Origin: Bacillota bacterium | Lineage (GTDB): Bacteria; Bacillota; Clostridia; Clostridiales; Clostridiaceae | DNA length: 64,000 nt | Assembly: GCA_021781745.1 (NCBI GenBank) | Contig: JAJXWH010000005.1 | Coordinates: forward strand, 62,001 to 126,000 | Reading direction: 5' to 3' | Shown: one piece after another, positions 19,567-30,004 of the stretch | How positions within the stretch are numbered: the first letter of the stretch is position 1 | Layout: each line of letters opens with the position of its first letter | The notes under the pieces: generated by a model | Database searches by the model: none | Seen by the model: only the letters and a program-made list of their open reading frames with translations | What the model was told of the DNA's origin: nothing | Made by a program: the position numbers and the translations under genes

Positions 19567-19612
19567 ACCTCCTTAACTCATATTATTTTATGAGCACTAA
19601 AGGAGGTTTTTA
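19567..19612 (+). promoter_or_regulatory. Hairpin sequestering the ymxH ribosome binding site
   Basis: ACCTCCTT (19567-19574) pairs perfectly with AAGGAGGT (19600-19607), the Shine-Dalgarno sequence of the next gene, and CTCAT/ATGAG extends the stem inward. TTTTTATT follows, so the same fold also looks like an intrinsic terminator for the M16 peptidase gene. Confidence 0.75.
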
Positions 19613-19614
19613 TT

Positions 19615-19896
19615 ATGAGCGAAGAAAATAAAATTAAATATTTAAGTGATATAGAAAGATATGAACTTATTAACATAAATGATGGGGAAAAGTATGACTA
19701 TCTATTAAACAATGATTTAATAATAGATGATGAAGGAAATTTTAAATATTTAATAGTGAATCTCAATGGCGGAAAATTTAATCTTTTTAGTAGTAAAGAT
19801 TTTTTAGAGATTCCATGGGAATGTGTAAAGAAAATCGGGGCTAAAACAATAATATTAGATGCAGACGATGAAGTTATTAAAAAGGTTAAGCTATAA
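19615..19896 (+). CDS. ymxH: YlmC/YmxH family sporulation protein (PRC-barrel)
   Basis: A 93-residue PRC-barrel protein of the YlmC/YmxH family, common in spore-forming Firmicutes. Recognisable stretches are YLSDIERYELININDG, DEGNFKYLIVNL and FLEIPWECVKKIGAKTIILD. The molecular role is not established. The ribosome binding site AAAGGAGGT lies inside a hairpin with its perfect complement. Aspartokinase follows after 15 bases and probably shares the transcript. Confidence 0.88.
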   Translation: MSEENKIKYLSDIERYELININDGEKYDYLLNNDLIIDDEGNFKYLIVNLNGGKFNLFSSKDFLEIPWECVKKIGAKTIILDADDEVIKKVKL

Positions 19897-19911
19897 TTAG
19901 GAGGAAATGTA

Positions 19912-21108
19912 ATGAAAATAGTCGTACAAAAATTCGGAGGAACTTCAGTATCAACTGAGGAAAATAGACAGCAGGTTATAAATAAGGTTAAAAATGCCAT
20001 TAAGGAAGGATATAGCCCTGTTTTAGTGGTATCCGCTATGGGAAGAAAAGGTCAACCTTATGCGACAGATACGCTATTATCATTAATAGATGACAAATTT
20101 AAAAATACAAATAAGTTAGCAAAAGATCTGCTTATGTGTTGTGGAGAAATTATTAGTTCAGTTGTAATGAGCAATGATTTATTCAATGCAGGAATTGATG
20201 CTGTACCACTTACAGGAGGACAAGCTGGGATATTAACTGATAATAATTTTACTGAAGCTACTTGCATTGACGTTAAACCTAAAAAAATCTTAGATTTAGT
20301 ATCACAGGGGAGAGTGCCTGTAATAACAGGATTTCAAGGCATTACTGAAAATGGGTATTTAACTACTTTAGGAAGAGGGGGTAGTGATACTACTGCTTCA
20401 ATCTTAGGCGTTGCTCTTAAGGCTACAGCAATTGAAATATATACTGATGTAGATGGAATTATGACAGCAGATCCAAGGGTGGTTGATAATGCTAATTTAA
20501 TTGATGTAATAAGCTATTATGAAGTATTCCAATTAGCAGAGAAAGGTGCTACAGTAATCCATCCAAAGGCTGTAGAGGTTGCAATGGAAGGGAATATTCC
20601 TATATTAATAAAGAATACAATGAGTAATTGTAAAGGAACTTTAATAAATAATTTTGGTGATAAGAGCAGTGACAGAATAATGACAGGTATTACAAGTCAG
20701 AAAAATAGGCTCCAAGTATCTATTACTGCTGCTGATAATCAAGGAAATAGCAAATATAAAAATGTCTTAGATTTGTTAGCAGCTAATAAAATCAGCCTAG
20801 ATTTAATAAATATATTCCCAAGTGAACAAATATTTACTGTAAATCAAGATGATAAAGAGACTTTAGAAAATGTTTTAAGCAGTGCTAATTTGAAATATAC
20901 TTTAATAGAGAATTGTAGTAAAGTAGCAGTTATAGGTTCGAAGATGAAGGGAATACCTGGTGTTATGGCTAAGATTATTAAAGCATTAAGTGATAATAAT
21001 ATTGAAGTATTACAAACAGCAGATTCACACATGACAATTTGGTGTCTTGTTCATTCAGATAATGAGAAAGAAGCAATAAACGTTTTACATAAGACTTTTA
21101 AACTTTAG
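19912..21108 (+). CDS. Aspartokinase (DapG-like)
   Basis: Aspartokinase phosphorylates L-aspartate at the head of the lysine, diaminopimelate, threonine and methionine pathway. The 398-residue protein has the kinase signature VQKFGGTSVST at residues 5-15, the GRGGSDTTASILG block near 157, and two C-terminal ACT domains (SITAADNQGN and IGSKMKGIPGVMAKIIKAL) for feedback control. In B. subtilis dapG occupies the equivalent position before tepA and spoIIIE and supplies spore diaminopimelate/dipicolinate. No lysine riboswitch lies upstream; only 15 bases separate it from ymxH. Confidence 0.93.
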   Translation: MKIVVQKFGGTSVSTEENRQQVINKVKNAIKEGYSPVLVVSAMGRKGQPYATDTLLSLIDDKFKNTNKLAKDLLMCCGEIISSVVMSNDLFNAGIDAVPLTGGQAGILTDNNFTEATCIDVKPKKILDLVSQGRVPVITGFQGITENGYLTTLGRGGSDTTASILGVALKATAIEIYTDVDGIMTADPRVVDNANLIDVISYYEVFQLAEKGATVIHPKAVEVAMEGNIPILIKNTMSNCKGTLINNFGDKSSDRIMTGITSQKNRLQVSITAADNQGNSKYKNVLDLLAANKISLDLINIFPSEQIFTVNQDDKETLENVLSSANLKYTLIENCSKVAVIGSKMKGIPGVMAKIIKALSDNNIEVLQTADSHMTIWCLVHSDNEKEAINVLHKTFKL

Positions 21109-21191
21109 TCATGTTTAAAAGTAGAAGCTAATGAAGTAAGAATAATTTTTAAGAAGTAATATACTATCCTTCATATGTATTAACCATGAAT

Positions 21192-21241
21192 AAAATAATT
21201 CCGAATGTACAAAATAAAATAAGTATAGGAGGAATTATTTT
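21192..21241 (+). promoter_or_regulatory. Hairpin overlapping the tepA ribosome binding site
   Basis: AAAATAATTCC (21192-21202) is the exact complement of GGAATTATTTT (21231-21241), which runs from the end of the AGGAGG Shine-Dalgarno sequence to the base before the ATG. The fold would hinder initiation. The stem is AT-rich, so it could be temperature- or factor-sensitive. Confidence 0.55.
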
Positions 21242-21961
21242 ATGGATAAATATATTTTAAATAGTGATAATACAGAAAAAGAAGATAAAGATAAATCAGA
21301 AGTACAAGATAAAATAGAAAATGTAAAGGAACTTGGAAACACAGCCATAGCAACTCCAAATAAAAAAATACAGGTTCTATCTATAATAGGTCAAATTGAA
21401 GGACATTCAGTATTGCCGCCACAGACCAAGGCAACAAAATATGAACATATTATACCTCAGCTGATAGATATTGAACAAAATGATGAAGCTAAAGGCCTGC
21501 TTATAGTTTTAAATACTGTTGGAGGAGATGTTGAAGCTGGTCTTGCTATTTCTGAAATGATTCGCAGTATGTCAAAAGCAACAGTGTCTGTAGTGATTGG
21601 TGGAGGTCACTCAATAGGAGTACCTCTAGCTACAGCAGCAGATTTCTCATTTATAACTCCATCCGCAACTATGATAGTTCATCCGGTAAGAATGAACGGG
21701 TTTGTAATTGGAATATCACAAACCTTCGAGTATTTTAAAAAAATGCAGGAAAGAATAAATGAATTTATAGTGAGAACATCAAACATAAAGACTGAGACTT
21801 TAGAAAAATTGATGTTACAAACTGATGATTTATTAAACGATGTAGGAACAATGCTAATTGGAAAGCAAGCAGTAGATTGCGGTCTAATTGATCAAGTTGG
21901 AGGAATACGCGAAGCATTAGCTAAACTCAATGAACTCATTGGAGAAGATGAAAGTAAATAA
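21242..21961 (+). CDS. tepA: ClpP-like serine protease TepA (translocation-enhancing protein)
   Basis: A 239-residue Clp-type (S14) protease of the TepA/YmfB family, which in B. subtilis helps clear signal peptides and aids secretion. It has a charged N-terminal tail of about 40 residues, then LLIVLNTVGGDVEAGLAISE, the nucleophile region GGGHSIGVPL with Ser124, and MIVHPVR with His148. Position before ftsK/spoIIIE matches B. subtilis. A perfect stem covers its ribosome binding site. Confidence 0.9.
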   Translation: MDKYILNSDNTEKEDKDKSEVQDKIENVKELGNTAIATPNKKIQVLSIIGQIEGHSVLPPQTKATKYEHIIPQLIDIEQNDEAKGLLIVLNTVGGDVEAGLAISEMIRSMSKATVSVVIGGGHSIGVPLATAADFSFITPSATMIVHPVRMNGFVIGISQTFEYFKKMQERINEFIVRTSNIKTETLEKLMLQTDDLLNDVGTMLIGKQAVDCGLIDQVGGIREALAKLNELIGEDESK

Positions 21962-21971
21962 GATTATAATG

Positions 21972-22018
21972 AGGTAGATTAAATTTTATATAATAGTTTA
22001 ATCTACCTTGTTAATTTT
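21972..22018 (+). terminator. Intrinsic terminator after tepA
   Basis: A perfect 12-bp stem (AGGTAGATTAAA / TTTAATCTACCT) with a 13-base loop is followed by TGTTAATTTT. Confidence 0.85.
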
Positions 22019-22225
22019 GATGTCTTTATTTTAGTTATACTTAAACCTCAAGAAATACAAGCTTTTATTTTCTGCATATGTGAAATATAGATTTCTAAAT
22101 TTAAAAGATTTGAGTTTTAAATTTGGGCATATTGTTGTAAAATAGTAGTATTGTTAAGTTTAAATTATTTCTTGTATTGGATTTTTAATAACTAACACAT
22201 TAATAAGAACATGAGGTGATTTAAG

Positions 22226-24610
22226 GTGGGTAGGACTAAAAGTAAAAACAGCTCAGCAAAAGCTAAAAAAGATGAAAATGCAATAAATCCCGATATAGTT
22301 GGAATAGTGTATATTGCAACAGGTATAATACTTGGAATAGCAATATACACTTCTTTGGCTGGAATATTATCATCTTTGGCACAAAGAATATCGTACGTTA
22401 TAATTGGGGTGGGTGCAAATACATTGCCTATTTATTTAATATATTTCGGTTTTCAATATATAAGAACAAGAGGAAATATACAATTCAATAAGAATTTTTT
22501 TGGAATGACTATATTAGTAGTTGTAATTATGCTCACTTTTGGAATTATAAATATTCAAAGCTTAGATAATCAAAGTGTTTTTTTTGAAAATATTAAGTTA
22601 ATTATCAATAATGATACAAAGACGATGCATGGTGGTATAATATCATATCTTATTTGCTATCCTCTTTATAAAATTATAGGAGTAGTTGGGACTTATATAG
22701 TGCTTTTAGCATTCTCTTTAATAGCTATTATTATGATTTTTGATATTACTTTATATGATTTAGGATTAAAGGCGTATAACAAAGGGGAAAAAATAAGAAA
22801 TAATAGACAAAGAAAGATGAGAGAAAAAAGCGAGGAAAGGTCTAGTGGTAATTTTATTAACATAGTAGAAAAAGATGAAAGTGAAGAAAGAAATCAAAAG
22901 GAAAAGGAAGCATTTCTTTCTGGAGTTGATAAAAAGATAAAGATTCTAGACTTTATGAAAAATTCAAACGAAAATGAGGAAATATCACCAGATTTAAAAT
23001 CTGAAATCTCATCAGATATACAAATTAATAATTTTTTAGAAAAAAATACGCAAAACAACACTCGCAAGAAGGAAAACTTAGATAATGATGTTAAAGATGT
23101 AGTTAATAAAGAAATACAAGAACATATTTTAGAGCAAAAAGAATTAAAGGAATACAAACATCCAAGTTTGGATTTATTAAAGTTAAATGCTAATACAAAA
23201 CTAAACAATACAGATAAAAAGGAACTGATAGAAAATGCAAATAAACTTGAAGAGATATTGTCTAACTTCGGTGTTGATGCTAAGGTTACTCAAGTAACTA
23301 AAGGTCCATCAGTTACAAGATTTGAGCTTCAACCAAGTCCAGGAGTTAAAGTTAGTAAGATAGTAAATTTGGCAGATGATATAGCTTTAGGGCTTGCAGC
23401 TTCAGGTATAAGAATAGAAGCCCCTATCCCAGGTAAGGCAGCAGTGGGTATTGAGGTTCCAAATGGAAAGCAGACACCAGTATTTTTGAGAGAAGTCTTA
23501 GAAAATGATGAATTTATTAATTCTAAGAAAAAGTTAGCCTTTGCGTTAGGTAAAGATATTTCAGGAAAGTGTGTTGTGGGAGACCTAAGCAAGATGCCTC
23601 ACACATTGATTGCAGGGGCCACCGGTTCAGGTAAAAGTGTATGTATAAACTCGCTTATAATAAGTTTATTATATAAATATAATCCTGAGGAAGTAAAGCT
23701 TCTTATGGTTGACCCTAAGGTTGTTGAGTTAAATGTTTATAATGGGATACCACATCTTTTAATTCCGGTTGTTACTGATCCAAAGAAGGCTGCAGCAGCG
23801 TTAAATTGGGCTGTAAATGAGATGACAAACAGATATAAACTTTTTGCAGATAGCGGCGTAAGAAATATGGAATCTTATAATGAATTATTTAATAAAGGTG
23901 TTATTGAACAAAAGCTTCCATATATAGTTATCATTGTAGATGAGCTTGCAGACCTTATGATGGTGTGTCCAAATGACGTTGAGGATTACATAGGAAGATT
24001 AGCTCAAATGGCTAGAGCTGCTGGTATGCATTTAGTTATAGCAACTCAAAGACCATCAGTTGATGTAATAACAGGAGTAATTAAAGCTAATATTCCATCG
24101 AGAATATCTTTTGCGGTTTCATCTCAAATTGATTCTAGAACTATATTGGATGGATCAGGTGCAGAAAAGCTTCTTGGAAAGGGGGATATGTTATATTATC
24201 CTGTAGGAGAAAGTAAGCCTCTCAGAGTTCAGGGGTGCTTCATATCGGAGGAAGAAGTAGAGCAGGTAATTTCGTTTATAAAGAGCGAGCAAGGTGATAT
24301 CAATTATGAAGAGGATATTATTGATCATATTAATAGCGCAACAGACTCGAAATCAGCAGAGTCGAATGAGAGCAGTGATGATGTAGATGAATTACTTAAT
24401 GAAGTAATTAATATTGTAGTGGAATATGGTCAAGCGTCTACCTCATTTATTCAAAGGAAATTTAGAATAGGTTTTAATAGAGCCTCTAGAATAATGGACC
24501 AATTAGAAGAGAGGGGTATTATATCAGAAAAAGATGGTAGTAGACCACGGCAAGTGCTGATTACAAAACAACAGCTATTAGATGAGAACAATGAGGATGA
24601 GAATAGTTAA
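22226..24610 (+). CDS. DNA translocase FtsK/SpoIIIE
   Basis: This hexameric DNA pump moves chromosome DNA through the division or sporulation septum. The 794-residue protein has four N-terminal membrane segments (about 25-50, 60-80, 95-110, 150-175), a charged linker of about 150 residues, and the motor with Walker A GATGSGKS at 464-471 and Walker B IVIIVDELADLMM. The C-terminal winged-helix gamma domain, which reads polar DNA motifs, is present (FIQRKFRIGFNRASRIMDQL). Translation starts at GTG 22226 behind GAGGTGA. Whether it acts mainly in division or sporulation cannot be told from this window. Confidence 0.95.
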   Translation: MGRTKSKNSSAKAKKDENAINPDIVGIVYIATGIILGIAIYTSLAGILSSLAQRISYVIIGVGANTLPIYLIYFGFQYIRTRGNIQFNKNFFGMTILVVVIMLTFGIINIQSLDNQSVFFENIKLIINNDTKTMHGGIISYLICYPLYKIIGVVGTYIVLLAFSLIAIIMIFDITLYDLGLKAYNKGEKIRNNRQRKMREKSEERSSGNFINIVEKDESEERNQKEKEAFLSGVDKKIKILDFMKNSNENEEISPDLKSEISSDIQINNFLEKNTQNNTRKKENLDNDVKDVVNKEIQEHILEQKELKEYKHPSLDLLKLNANTKLNNTDKKELIENANKLEEILSNFGVDAKVTQVTKGPSVTRFELQPSPGVKVSKIVNLADDIALGLAASGIRIEAPIPGKAAVGIEVPNGKQTPVFLREVLENDEFINSKKKLAFALGKDISGKCVVGDLSKMPHTLIAGATGSGKSVCINSLIISLLYKYNPEEVKLLMVDPKVVELNVYNGIPHLLIPVVTDPKKAAAALNWAVNEMTNRYKLFADSGVRNMESYNELFNKGVIEQKLPYIVIIVDELADLMMVCPNDVEDYIGRLAQMARAAGMHLVIATQRPSVDVITGVIKANIPSRISFAVSSQIDSRTILDGSGAEKLLGKGDMLYYPVGESKPLRVQGCFISEEEVEQVISFIKSEQGDINYEEDIIDHINSATDSKSAESNESSDDVDELLNEVINIVVEYGQASTSFIQRKFRIGFNRASRIMDQLEERGIISEKDGSRPRQVLITKQQLLDENNEDENS

Positions 24611-24755
24611 ATTACAATATACAAATATACTTCTGATTAATTTAGTTTAAATTAATTATGAAATTAGTTTAAACTTTGTGTTAACTTTCGTTATTAAGCT
24701 AAAATAATAGATGATTTTTATGTAATATAGTAGTATATATAATAAGAATAGTAAC

Positions 24756-24785
24756 TTGTAAAATGGAGTTTTAATTTGTTATAAT
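24756..24785 (+). promoter_or_regulatory. Probable sigma-A promoter of rimO-pgsA
   Basis: TTGTAA (24756-24761) and a perfect TATAAT (24780-24785) are spaced by 18 bases, giving a start close to the rimO ribosome binding site (GGAGG). Confidence 0.65.
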
Positions 24786-24817
24786 TAAAACTATTAAAAC
24801 ACAGGAGGATATAAAAC

Positions 24818-26212
24818 TTGAGTGAAAGTAAGATAGAAATAATAACTAATGAAGAAAAAAATAAGAACATTTCAGCAAAGTATAAAGTTGGAATGGTAAG
24901 TTTAGGCTGTGATAAAAATAGAGTTGACTCAGAAATAATATTAGGTAAGATGAGTGATGAGTATGAAATAACTAGTAATGCTAAAAATGCAGATATAATT
25001 ATTGTAAATACATGTGGCTTTATAGAAAGTGCAAAGCAGGAATCTATTGATACAATTTTAGAAATGGCTGATTATAAAATTAATTACAAATGTAAACTAC
25101 TTATAGCTACAGGATGCCTTACTCAAAGATATGGAGAAGAATTAGGAAAATTAATACCTGAAATAGATATGATGTTGGGTGTTAATGACTATAATAAAAT
25201 TAATGAAATTATAACTGAATTTATAGATGGAAATAAGAAAGCTTTGGAACTTTTAAATTATTCTGATGAAAATATAAATGAAGGAAAAAGAATTATTACC
25301 ACACAAAAGGAAAGTGCATATATTAGAATAGCAGAAGGGTGTAATAATTTTTGCACATATTGTATAATTCCTAAAATAAGGGGAAAATTTAGAAGTAGGA
25401 AGATGGAAAATATTATAAATGAAGCCAAAGAGCTAAGTGAAAGCGGAGTAAAAGAAATAATACTTATAGCTCAAGATACTACTTTATATGGTAGTGATAT
25501 TTATGGGAAGAAAACACTTCACTTATTGCTTAGGGAGCTTGCAGCTATTGAAGGTATTAAGTGGATTAGAGTTCTTTATTGCTATCCAGAAGAAATATAT
25601 GATGAACTTATAGATGAGATTTCTAAGAATGAAAAAGTTGTGAAATATTTAGATATACCTATTCAACACATAAGCAGTAAGATTTTAAAACTTATGGGCA
25701 GAAAAACAAGTAAGCAAGATATTATAAATAAAATAGAAAAATTAAGAGAAAAAGTATTGGGAATAGCTATAAGAACGACCTTTATAGTTGGATTTCCTCA
25801 AGAAACACAAGAAGATTTTAATGAAATAATAGATTTTCTTAAAGAATATAAGCTTGATAAAGTAGGTGTATTTACATACTCTCAAGAAGAAGATACTCCA
25901 GCAGCAAAAATGGAAGGCCAAGTAGCTGAAGAAATTAAAGAAAAAAGAGAAGAAGCTTTAATGTTAATTCAAAAGGATATTTCAGAAGAAATAAATAAAT
26001 TGAAAATTGGAAAGTTATATGATATTCTTGTTGAGGGATATAATGGAAGATACTATTATGGAAGAAGCTATGAAATGGCTCCTGATATAGATGCAAATGT
26101 ACTATTTAAGTCATGTGAAAGTATAAAGAATGGCGAATTTGTAAAAGTAAAAATAATAGAGAGTATGGATTATGATTTAGTGGGAGTTGTTGTTGATGAA
26201 TCTTGCAAATAA
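24818..26212 (+). CDS. rimO: Ribosomal protein S12 methylthiotransferase
   Basis: RimO is a radical-SAM enzyme that methylthiolates an aspartate of ribosomal protein S12. The 464-residue protein has the N-terminal UPF0004 domain with three cluster cysteines ([37 protein letters not shown]), the radical-SAM CxxxCxxC at Cys175, Cys179 and Cys182, and a C-terminal TRAM domain. The [10 protein letters not shown] motif separates RimO from MiaB. The start is TTG 24818 behind CAGGAGG. It overlaps pgsA by 17 bases. Confidence 0.95.
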   Translation: MSESKIEIITNEEKNKNISAKYKVGMVSLGCDKNRVDSEIILGKMSDEYEITSNAKNADIIIVNTCGFIESAKQESIDTILEMADYKINYKCKLLIATGCLTQRYGEELGKLIPEIDMMLGVNDYNKINEIITEFIDGNKKALELLNYSDENINEGKRIITTQKESAYIRIAEGCNNFCTYCIIPKIRGKFRSRKMENIINEAKELSESGVKEIILIAQDTTLYGSDIYGKKTLHLLLRELAAIEGIKWIRVLYCYPEEIYDELIDEISKNEKVVKYLDIPIQHISSKILKLMGRKTSKQDIINKIEKLREKVLGIAIRTTFIVGFPQETQEDFNEIIDFLKEYKLDKVGVFTYSQEEDTPAAKMEGQVAEEIKEKREEALMLIQKDISEEINKLKIGKLYDILVEGYNGRYYYGRSYEMAPDIDANVLFKSCESIKNGEFVKVKIIESMDYDLVGVVVDESCK

Positions 26213-26786
26213 GTTAACCTTAATTAGAATATTTTTAGTTCCTGTATTTTTAGTATTTATAGCTGTAAAGAATATACCTTATGGAAGTTTTATAGCAACA
26301 TTTATATTTATTTTAGCTTCACTAACTGATAAATTAGATGGATATATAGCTAGAAGTAGAAATCAAATAACCAACTTTGGGAAACTTATGGATCCGCTAG
26401 CTGATAAGTTATTAGTTACAGCAGCATTAATATCTTTAGTTGAATTACATGTAGTGCCTTCATGGGCCGCAGTAGTTATAATTGCGCGTGAATTTGCAGT
26501 TTCAGGATTAAGATCTATAGCAGCAGCACAAGGAAGAGTTATAGCTGCCAGCTGGTGGGGAAAGATTAAAACAGTTATACAAATAATAGCAATAATTTCA
26601 TTATTATTAAAAGTCAATATACGTGATGCTAAAATTTTGAAGATTTTTGTAATAGATAATTATTATTTGCAAGAATTTTTTAAAGTATTTCCAATTATGA
26701 TGCTTATGATTGCAGTAATTGTAACCTTGATTTCTGGTTATGATTACTTTAAGAAAAATAAAGAGGCCGTTTCTATTGATAAGTAA
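26196..26786 (+). CDS. pgsA: CDP-diacylglycerol--glycerol-3-phosphate 3-phosphatidyltransferase
   Basis: PgsA makes phosphatidylglycerol phosphate from the CDP-diacylglycerol produced by CdsA. The 196-residue membrane protein carries the complete CDP-alcohol phosphotransferase signature: Asp45, Asp48-Gly49, Ala52-Arg53, Gly62, Asp66 and Asp70. The frame is open from 26187, but GGGAG at 26182-26186 and the usual [12 protein letters not shown] start favour ATG 26196. The start lies inside rimO, implying coupled translation. Confidence 0.94.
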   Translation: MNLANKLTLIRIFLVPVFLVFIAVKNIPYGSFIATFIFILASLTDKLDGYIARSRNQITNFGKLMDPLADKLLVTAALISLVELHVVPSWAAVVIIAREFAVSGLRSIAAAQGRVIAASWWGKIKTVIQIIAIISLLLKVNIRDAKILKIFVIDNYYLQEFFKVFPIMMLMIAVIVTLISGYDYFKKNKEAVSIDK

Positions 26787-26861
26787 AATTTCTTATATGT
26801 ATAAATAAAATTTATTATTATTTTATGTTTAAAAATGTAATAAAGTGGATATAAATTAAAC

Positions 26862-26899
26862 AGTTCCTTCTTTAAATTAAGTTAAAGAAGGGACTTTTC
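26862..26899 (+). terminator. Intrinsic terminator after pgsA
   Basis: A 14-bp stem (AGTTCCTTCTTTAA / TTAAAGAAGGGACT, one G-T pair) with a 6-base loop leads into TTTTCTT. Confidence 0.88.
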
Positions 26900-26982
26900 T
26901 TAAGGCAAATTCAAAAAAATAATAAGCCAGTATGCTTGTTATCTTGAACTACTATTTTCTTTTATATACCTTGAATTAATTA

Positions 26983-27030
26983 TTGACTATAGTTTAGAAT
27001 TAATTTATAATAAATATAGAACGTAAGTTC
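26983..27030 (+). promoter_or_regulatory. recA promoter with LexA (SOS) box
   Basis: TTGACT (26983-26988), 17 bases, and TATAAT (27006-27011) form a strong sigma-A promoter. The sequence GAACGTAAGTTC (27019-27030) just downstream matches the Firmicute LexA/DinR box GAAC-N4-GTTC and overlaps the expected start site, so LexA would block recA until DNA damage. Confidence 0.88.
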
Positions 27031-27054
27031 GATAGAAGGGAGTTAATTAGTATT

Positions 27055-28143
27055 ATGGGAAATATAAATGCAGAAAAATTAAAAGCAATTGAAAGTGCTA
27101 TGAGTCATATAGAAAAACAATTTGGTAAGGGGTCAGTAATGAAATTAGGTGACCACAATATTTCTAATATGGACGCTATATCTACTGGATGCTTAGATTT
27201 AGATATAGCTCTTGGAATAGGAGGAGTACCTAAAGGTAGAATTATTGAAATTTATGGACCAGAAAGTTCTGGTAAGACCACAGTTGCACTTCATATAGCA
27301 GCAGAGTCACAAAAAAAAGGCGGTGCTGTAGGATATATAGATGCTGAGCATGCGTTAGATCCTAGTTATGCTCAAAAACTTGGTGTTGATGTAGATAGTT
27401 TAATAATATCTCAGCCAGATACTGGGGAACAAGGTCTTGAAATCGCTGAAGCTTTAGTTCGTTCAGGAGCAATTGATGTTTTAGTAGTAGACTCAGTTGC
27501 GGCTTTAGTACCTAAAGCTGAAATTGAAGGAGAAATGGGAGATTCGCACATTGGTCTTCAAGCAAGGCTTATGTCACAAGCTTTAAGAAAGCTTGCTGGA
27601 ACAATTAATAAAACAAATTGTGTAGCTATCTTTATTAATCAATTAAGAGAAAAGGTTGGAGTTATGTTTGGTTCTCCAGAAACAACAACTGGAGGAAGAG
27701 CATTGAAATTCTATGCATCAATAAGACTTGATATTAGAAGAATAGATTCTATAAAACAAGGTGATGCAATCATTGGTAACAGAACAAGAGTTAAGGTAAC
27801 AAAAAACAAAGTTGCGCCACCATTTAAACAAGCGGAATTTGATATTATGTATAATGAAGGTATTTCTAGATATGGTAATATAGTAGATGTTGGGGTAAAA
27901 GAAGAAATAGTTCAAAAAAGCGGAGCTTGGTTCTCTTATGGAGATATAAGATTAGGACAAGGAAGAGAAAATGCTAAGTTGTATTTAAAGGAAAATCCAG
28001 AAGTAGCATTAGATATAGAAAATCAAATTAGGGAAAAATATAGTCTTCCACCAGCTGAAATGCTTAAAAGAAATGTATCTGAAGAAATAGCTCTAGATAA
28101 AGATGTTAAAACTGCTGATAGTAACGTAGAGACTGAAGAATAG
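27055..28143 (+). CDS. recA: Recombinase RecA
   Basis: RecA forms filaments on single-stranded DNA, drives strand exchange and stimulates LexA self-cleavage. The 362-residue protein has Walker [10 protein letters not shown] at 68-76, the MAW-type [11 protein letters not shown] block, [20 protein letters not shown] (loop L2) and an acidic C-terminal tail. An AGGGAG ribosome binding site precedes ATG 27055. It has its own LexA-controlled promoter. The pgsA-recA-rny order is conserved in clostridia. Confidence 0.99.
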   Translation: MGNINAEKLKAIESAMSHIEKQFGKGSVMKLGDHNISNMDAISTGCLDLDIALGIGGVPKGRIIEIYGPESSGKTTVALHIAAESQKKGGAVGYIDAEHALDPSYAQKLGVDVDSLIISQPDTGEQGLEIAEALVRSGAIDVLVVDSVAALVPKAEIEGEMGDSHIGLQARLMSQALRKLAGTINKTNCVAIFINQLREKVGVMFGSPETTTGGRALKFYASIRLDIRRIDSIKQGDAIIGNRTRVKVTKNKVAPPFKQAEFDIMYNEGISRYGNIVDVGVKEEIVQKSGAWFSYGDIRLGQGRENAKLYLKENPEVALDIENQIREKYSLPPAEMLKRNVSEEIALDKDVKTADSNVETEE

Positions 28144-28211
28144 AACAATTGTAAGAAATGCAAATCATAAATAAGTATAAAATTATCACATAATATTTAT
28201 AATAATAAATG

Positions 28212-28262
28212 TATAGCTGCATAATATATATTAAATTATATTTATGTAGCTATATTTAGATT
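28212..28262 (+). terminator. Candidate terminator after recA
   Basis: TATAGCTGCATA (28212-28223) and TATGTAGCTATA (28243-28254) form a 12-bp stem with one G-T pair and a 19-base AT loop, followed by TTTAGATTATTT. It is weaker than the other terminators in this window. Confidence 0.5.
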
Positions 28263-28313
28263 ATTTGGATATTTCATAGCACAATGCTGACTATATCCAT
28301 TATATGAGCAAAC

Positions 28314-28370
28314 TTGACATAATTTTGTTTTTAATATAGAATAAAAAGGAATACTGGTTTATCATATTCC
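28314..28370 (+). promoter_or_regulatory. rny promoter and 5' leader hairpin
   Basis: A consensus TTGACA (28314-28319), 17 bases, and TAGAAT (28337-28342) predict a start near 28350. GGAATA (28348-28353) and TATTCC (28365-28370) would put a small hairpin at the extreme 5' end of a leader of about 105 bases. Confidence 0.75.
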
Positions 28371-28455
28371 AAACGCAGTGAGAAGAAAATATGACACCTA
28401 CTATACTTTCTTGTTAGTAATATAATAAGAAAATAATAAATTAGGAGGTGTTTAT

Positions 28456-30000
28456 GTGGGAATAACAGCGGGAATGATATTAATAGATATAATCGTCCTA
28501 TTAATATTAGGAATAGTGGTTTATAAAACGATTCAAAATGTATCAAAAGCAAAAATTGAATCGCTTGAAAAAGAAGCAGAAGAAGTTTTGATTAGAGCAA
28601 AAAAGGATGCAGAATCAGCTAAAAAAGAATCAATCCTTGAAGCTAAAGAAGAACTTCATAAATTGAGAAATGATTTTGATAAGGAATCTCGAGAAAGAAG
28701 AAATGAGATTCAGAGGCTTGAAAGAAGAGTAATTCAAAGGGAAGAAGCACTAGATAAGAAAAGTGAGCTTCTTGAAAAGAAAGACGAAACAATCAATCAA
28801 AGAATGCTTGAGGTAGATCAAGTAGAAGCAAGGGTACAGAAGCTTTATGAAGAAAGAAGAGCAGAACTTGAAAGAGTAGCAGCCCTTTCTAGTGAAGAAG
28901 CACGTGAAATTCTTTTAGATGAAATTAGAAAAGAAATTACTCATGATGCTGCTTTAATGATAAAAGACATTGAAAGTAAGGCAAAGGAAGAAGCAGACAA
29001 GAGAGCAAGAGAAGTAATTACGACTGCGATTCAAAGATGTGCTGCTGACCATGTGTCTGAATCAACTGTACACGTTGTTGCACTACCGAATGATGAGATG
29101 AAAGGTAGAATAATAGGTAGAGAAGGAAGAAACATTAGAACCTTAGAAACATTAACAGGGGTGGATTTAATAATAGATGATACTCCAGAAGCAGTCATTC
29201 TTTCTAGCTTTGATCCAATTAGGAGAGAAGTTGCAAGGATGGCACTAGAAAAGTTAATAGTGGATGGCAGAATACATCCAGCAAGAATCGAAGAGATGGT
29301 TGAAAGGGCAACTAAGGACGTGGAAAATAGTATAAAAGAAGAAGGAGAGCAAGCAGCTCTTGAAACTAGTGTACATGGACTACATCCAGAAATTATAAGA
29401 CTTCTTGGTAGATTGAAGTATAGAACAAGTTATGGTCAAAATGTTTTAAAACATTCCATAGAAGTTTCATACTTAGCTGGCTTAATGGCTTCAGAGCTAG
29501 GTTTAGATGTTACTTTAGCTAAAAGGGCAGGATTGCTACATGATATTGGGAAAGCTGTTGATCAGGAGCAAGAGGGGCCTCATGCTTTAATTGGTGGAGA
29601 TCTAGCTAAAAAGTATCACGAGTCACCATTAGTAGTAAATGCAATAGCTGCACATCATTCAGATGTAGAAATGCAATCTTTAGAAGCCGTACTAGTTCAA
29701 GCAGCAGATGCGATATCAGCGGCTAGACCAGGCGCTAGAAGAGAAACATTAGAAGCATACATTAAGAGATTGGAAAAGTTAGAGGAAATTGCAAATTCAC
29801 ATGAAGGTGTAGAAAAGTCATATGCCATTCAAGCTGGTAGAGAGATTAGAATTATGGTTAAACCAGATAAAGTAGATGATGCTGGAATAATTGAATTGGC
29901 ACGTAATTTGGTTAAGAGTGTCGAGGAAGAACTTGAATATCCAGGACAGATTAAAATTAATGTGATAAGAGAAACTAGAGCAGTAGATTTTGCTAAGTAA
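28456..30000 (+). CDS. rny: Ribonuclease Y
   Basis: RNase Y is the membrane-anchored endoribonuclease that starts mRNA decay in many Firmicutes. The 514-residue protein has one N-terminal membrane helix (about 5-25), a long coiled coil (about 30-165) rich in E/K/R, a KH domain with [15 protein letters not shown] near 220, and the HD domain with metal-binding His362-Asp363 in [11 protein letters not shown]. The start is GTG 28456, 5-6 bases after AGGAGGTG. A consensus promoter lies about 105 bases upstream. Confidence 0.96.
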   Translation: MGITAGMILIDIIVLLILGIVVYKTIQNVSKAKIESLEKEAEEVLIRAKKDAESAKKESILEAKEELHKLRNDFDKESRERRNEIQRLERRVIQREEALDKKSELLEKKDETINQRMLEVDQVEARVQKLYEERRAELERVAALSSEEAREILLDEIRKEITHDAALMIKDIESKAKEEADKRAREVITTAIQRCAADHVSESTVHVVALPNDEMKGRIIGREGRNIRTLETLTGVDLIIDDTPEAVILSSFDPIRREVARMALEKLIVDGRIHPARIEEMVERATKDVENSIKEEGEQAALETSVHGLHPEIIRLLGRLKYRTSYGQNVLKHSIEVSYLAGLMASELGLDVTLAKRAGLLHDIGKAVDQEQEGPHALIGGDLAKKYHESPLVVNAIAAHHSDVEMQSLEAVLVQAADAISAARPGARRETLEAYIKRLEKLEEIANSHEGVEKSYAIQAGREIRIMVKPDKVDDAGIIELARNLVKSVEEELEYPGQIKINVIRETRAVDFAK

Positions 30001-30004
30001 AAAA

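Noticed and set aside
19897..19911. Lysine riboswitch before aspartokinase
   Set aside because: Only 15 bases lie between ymxH and aspartokinase and no such structure is present.
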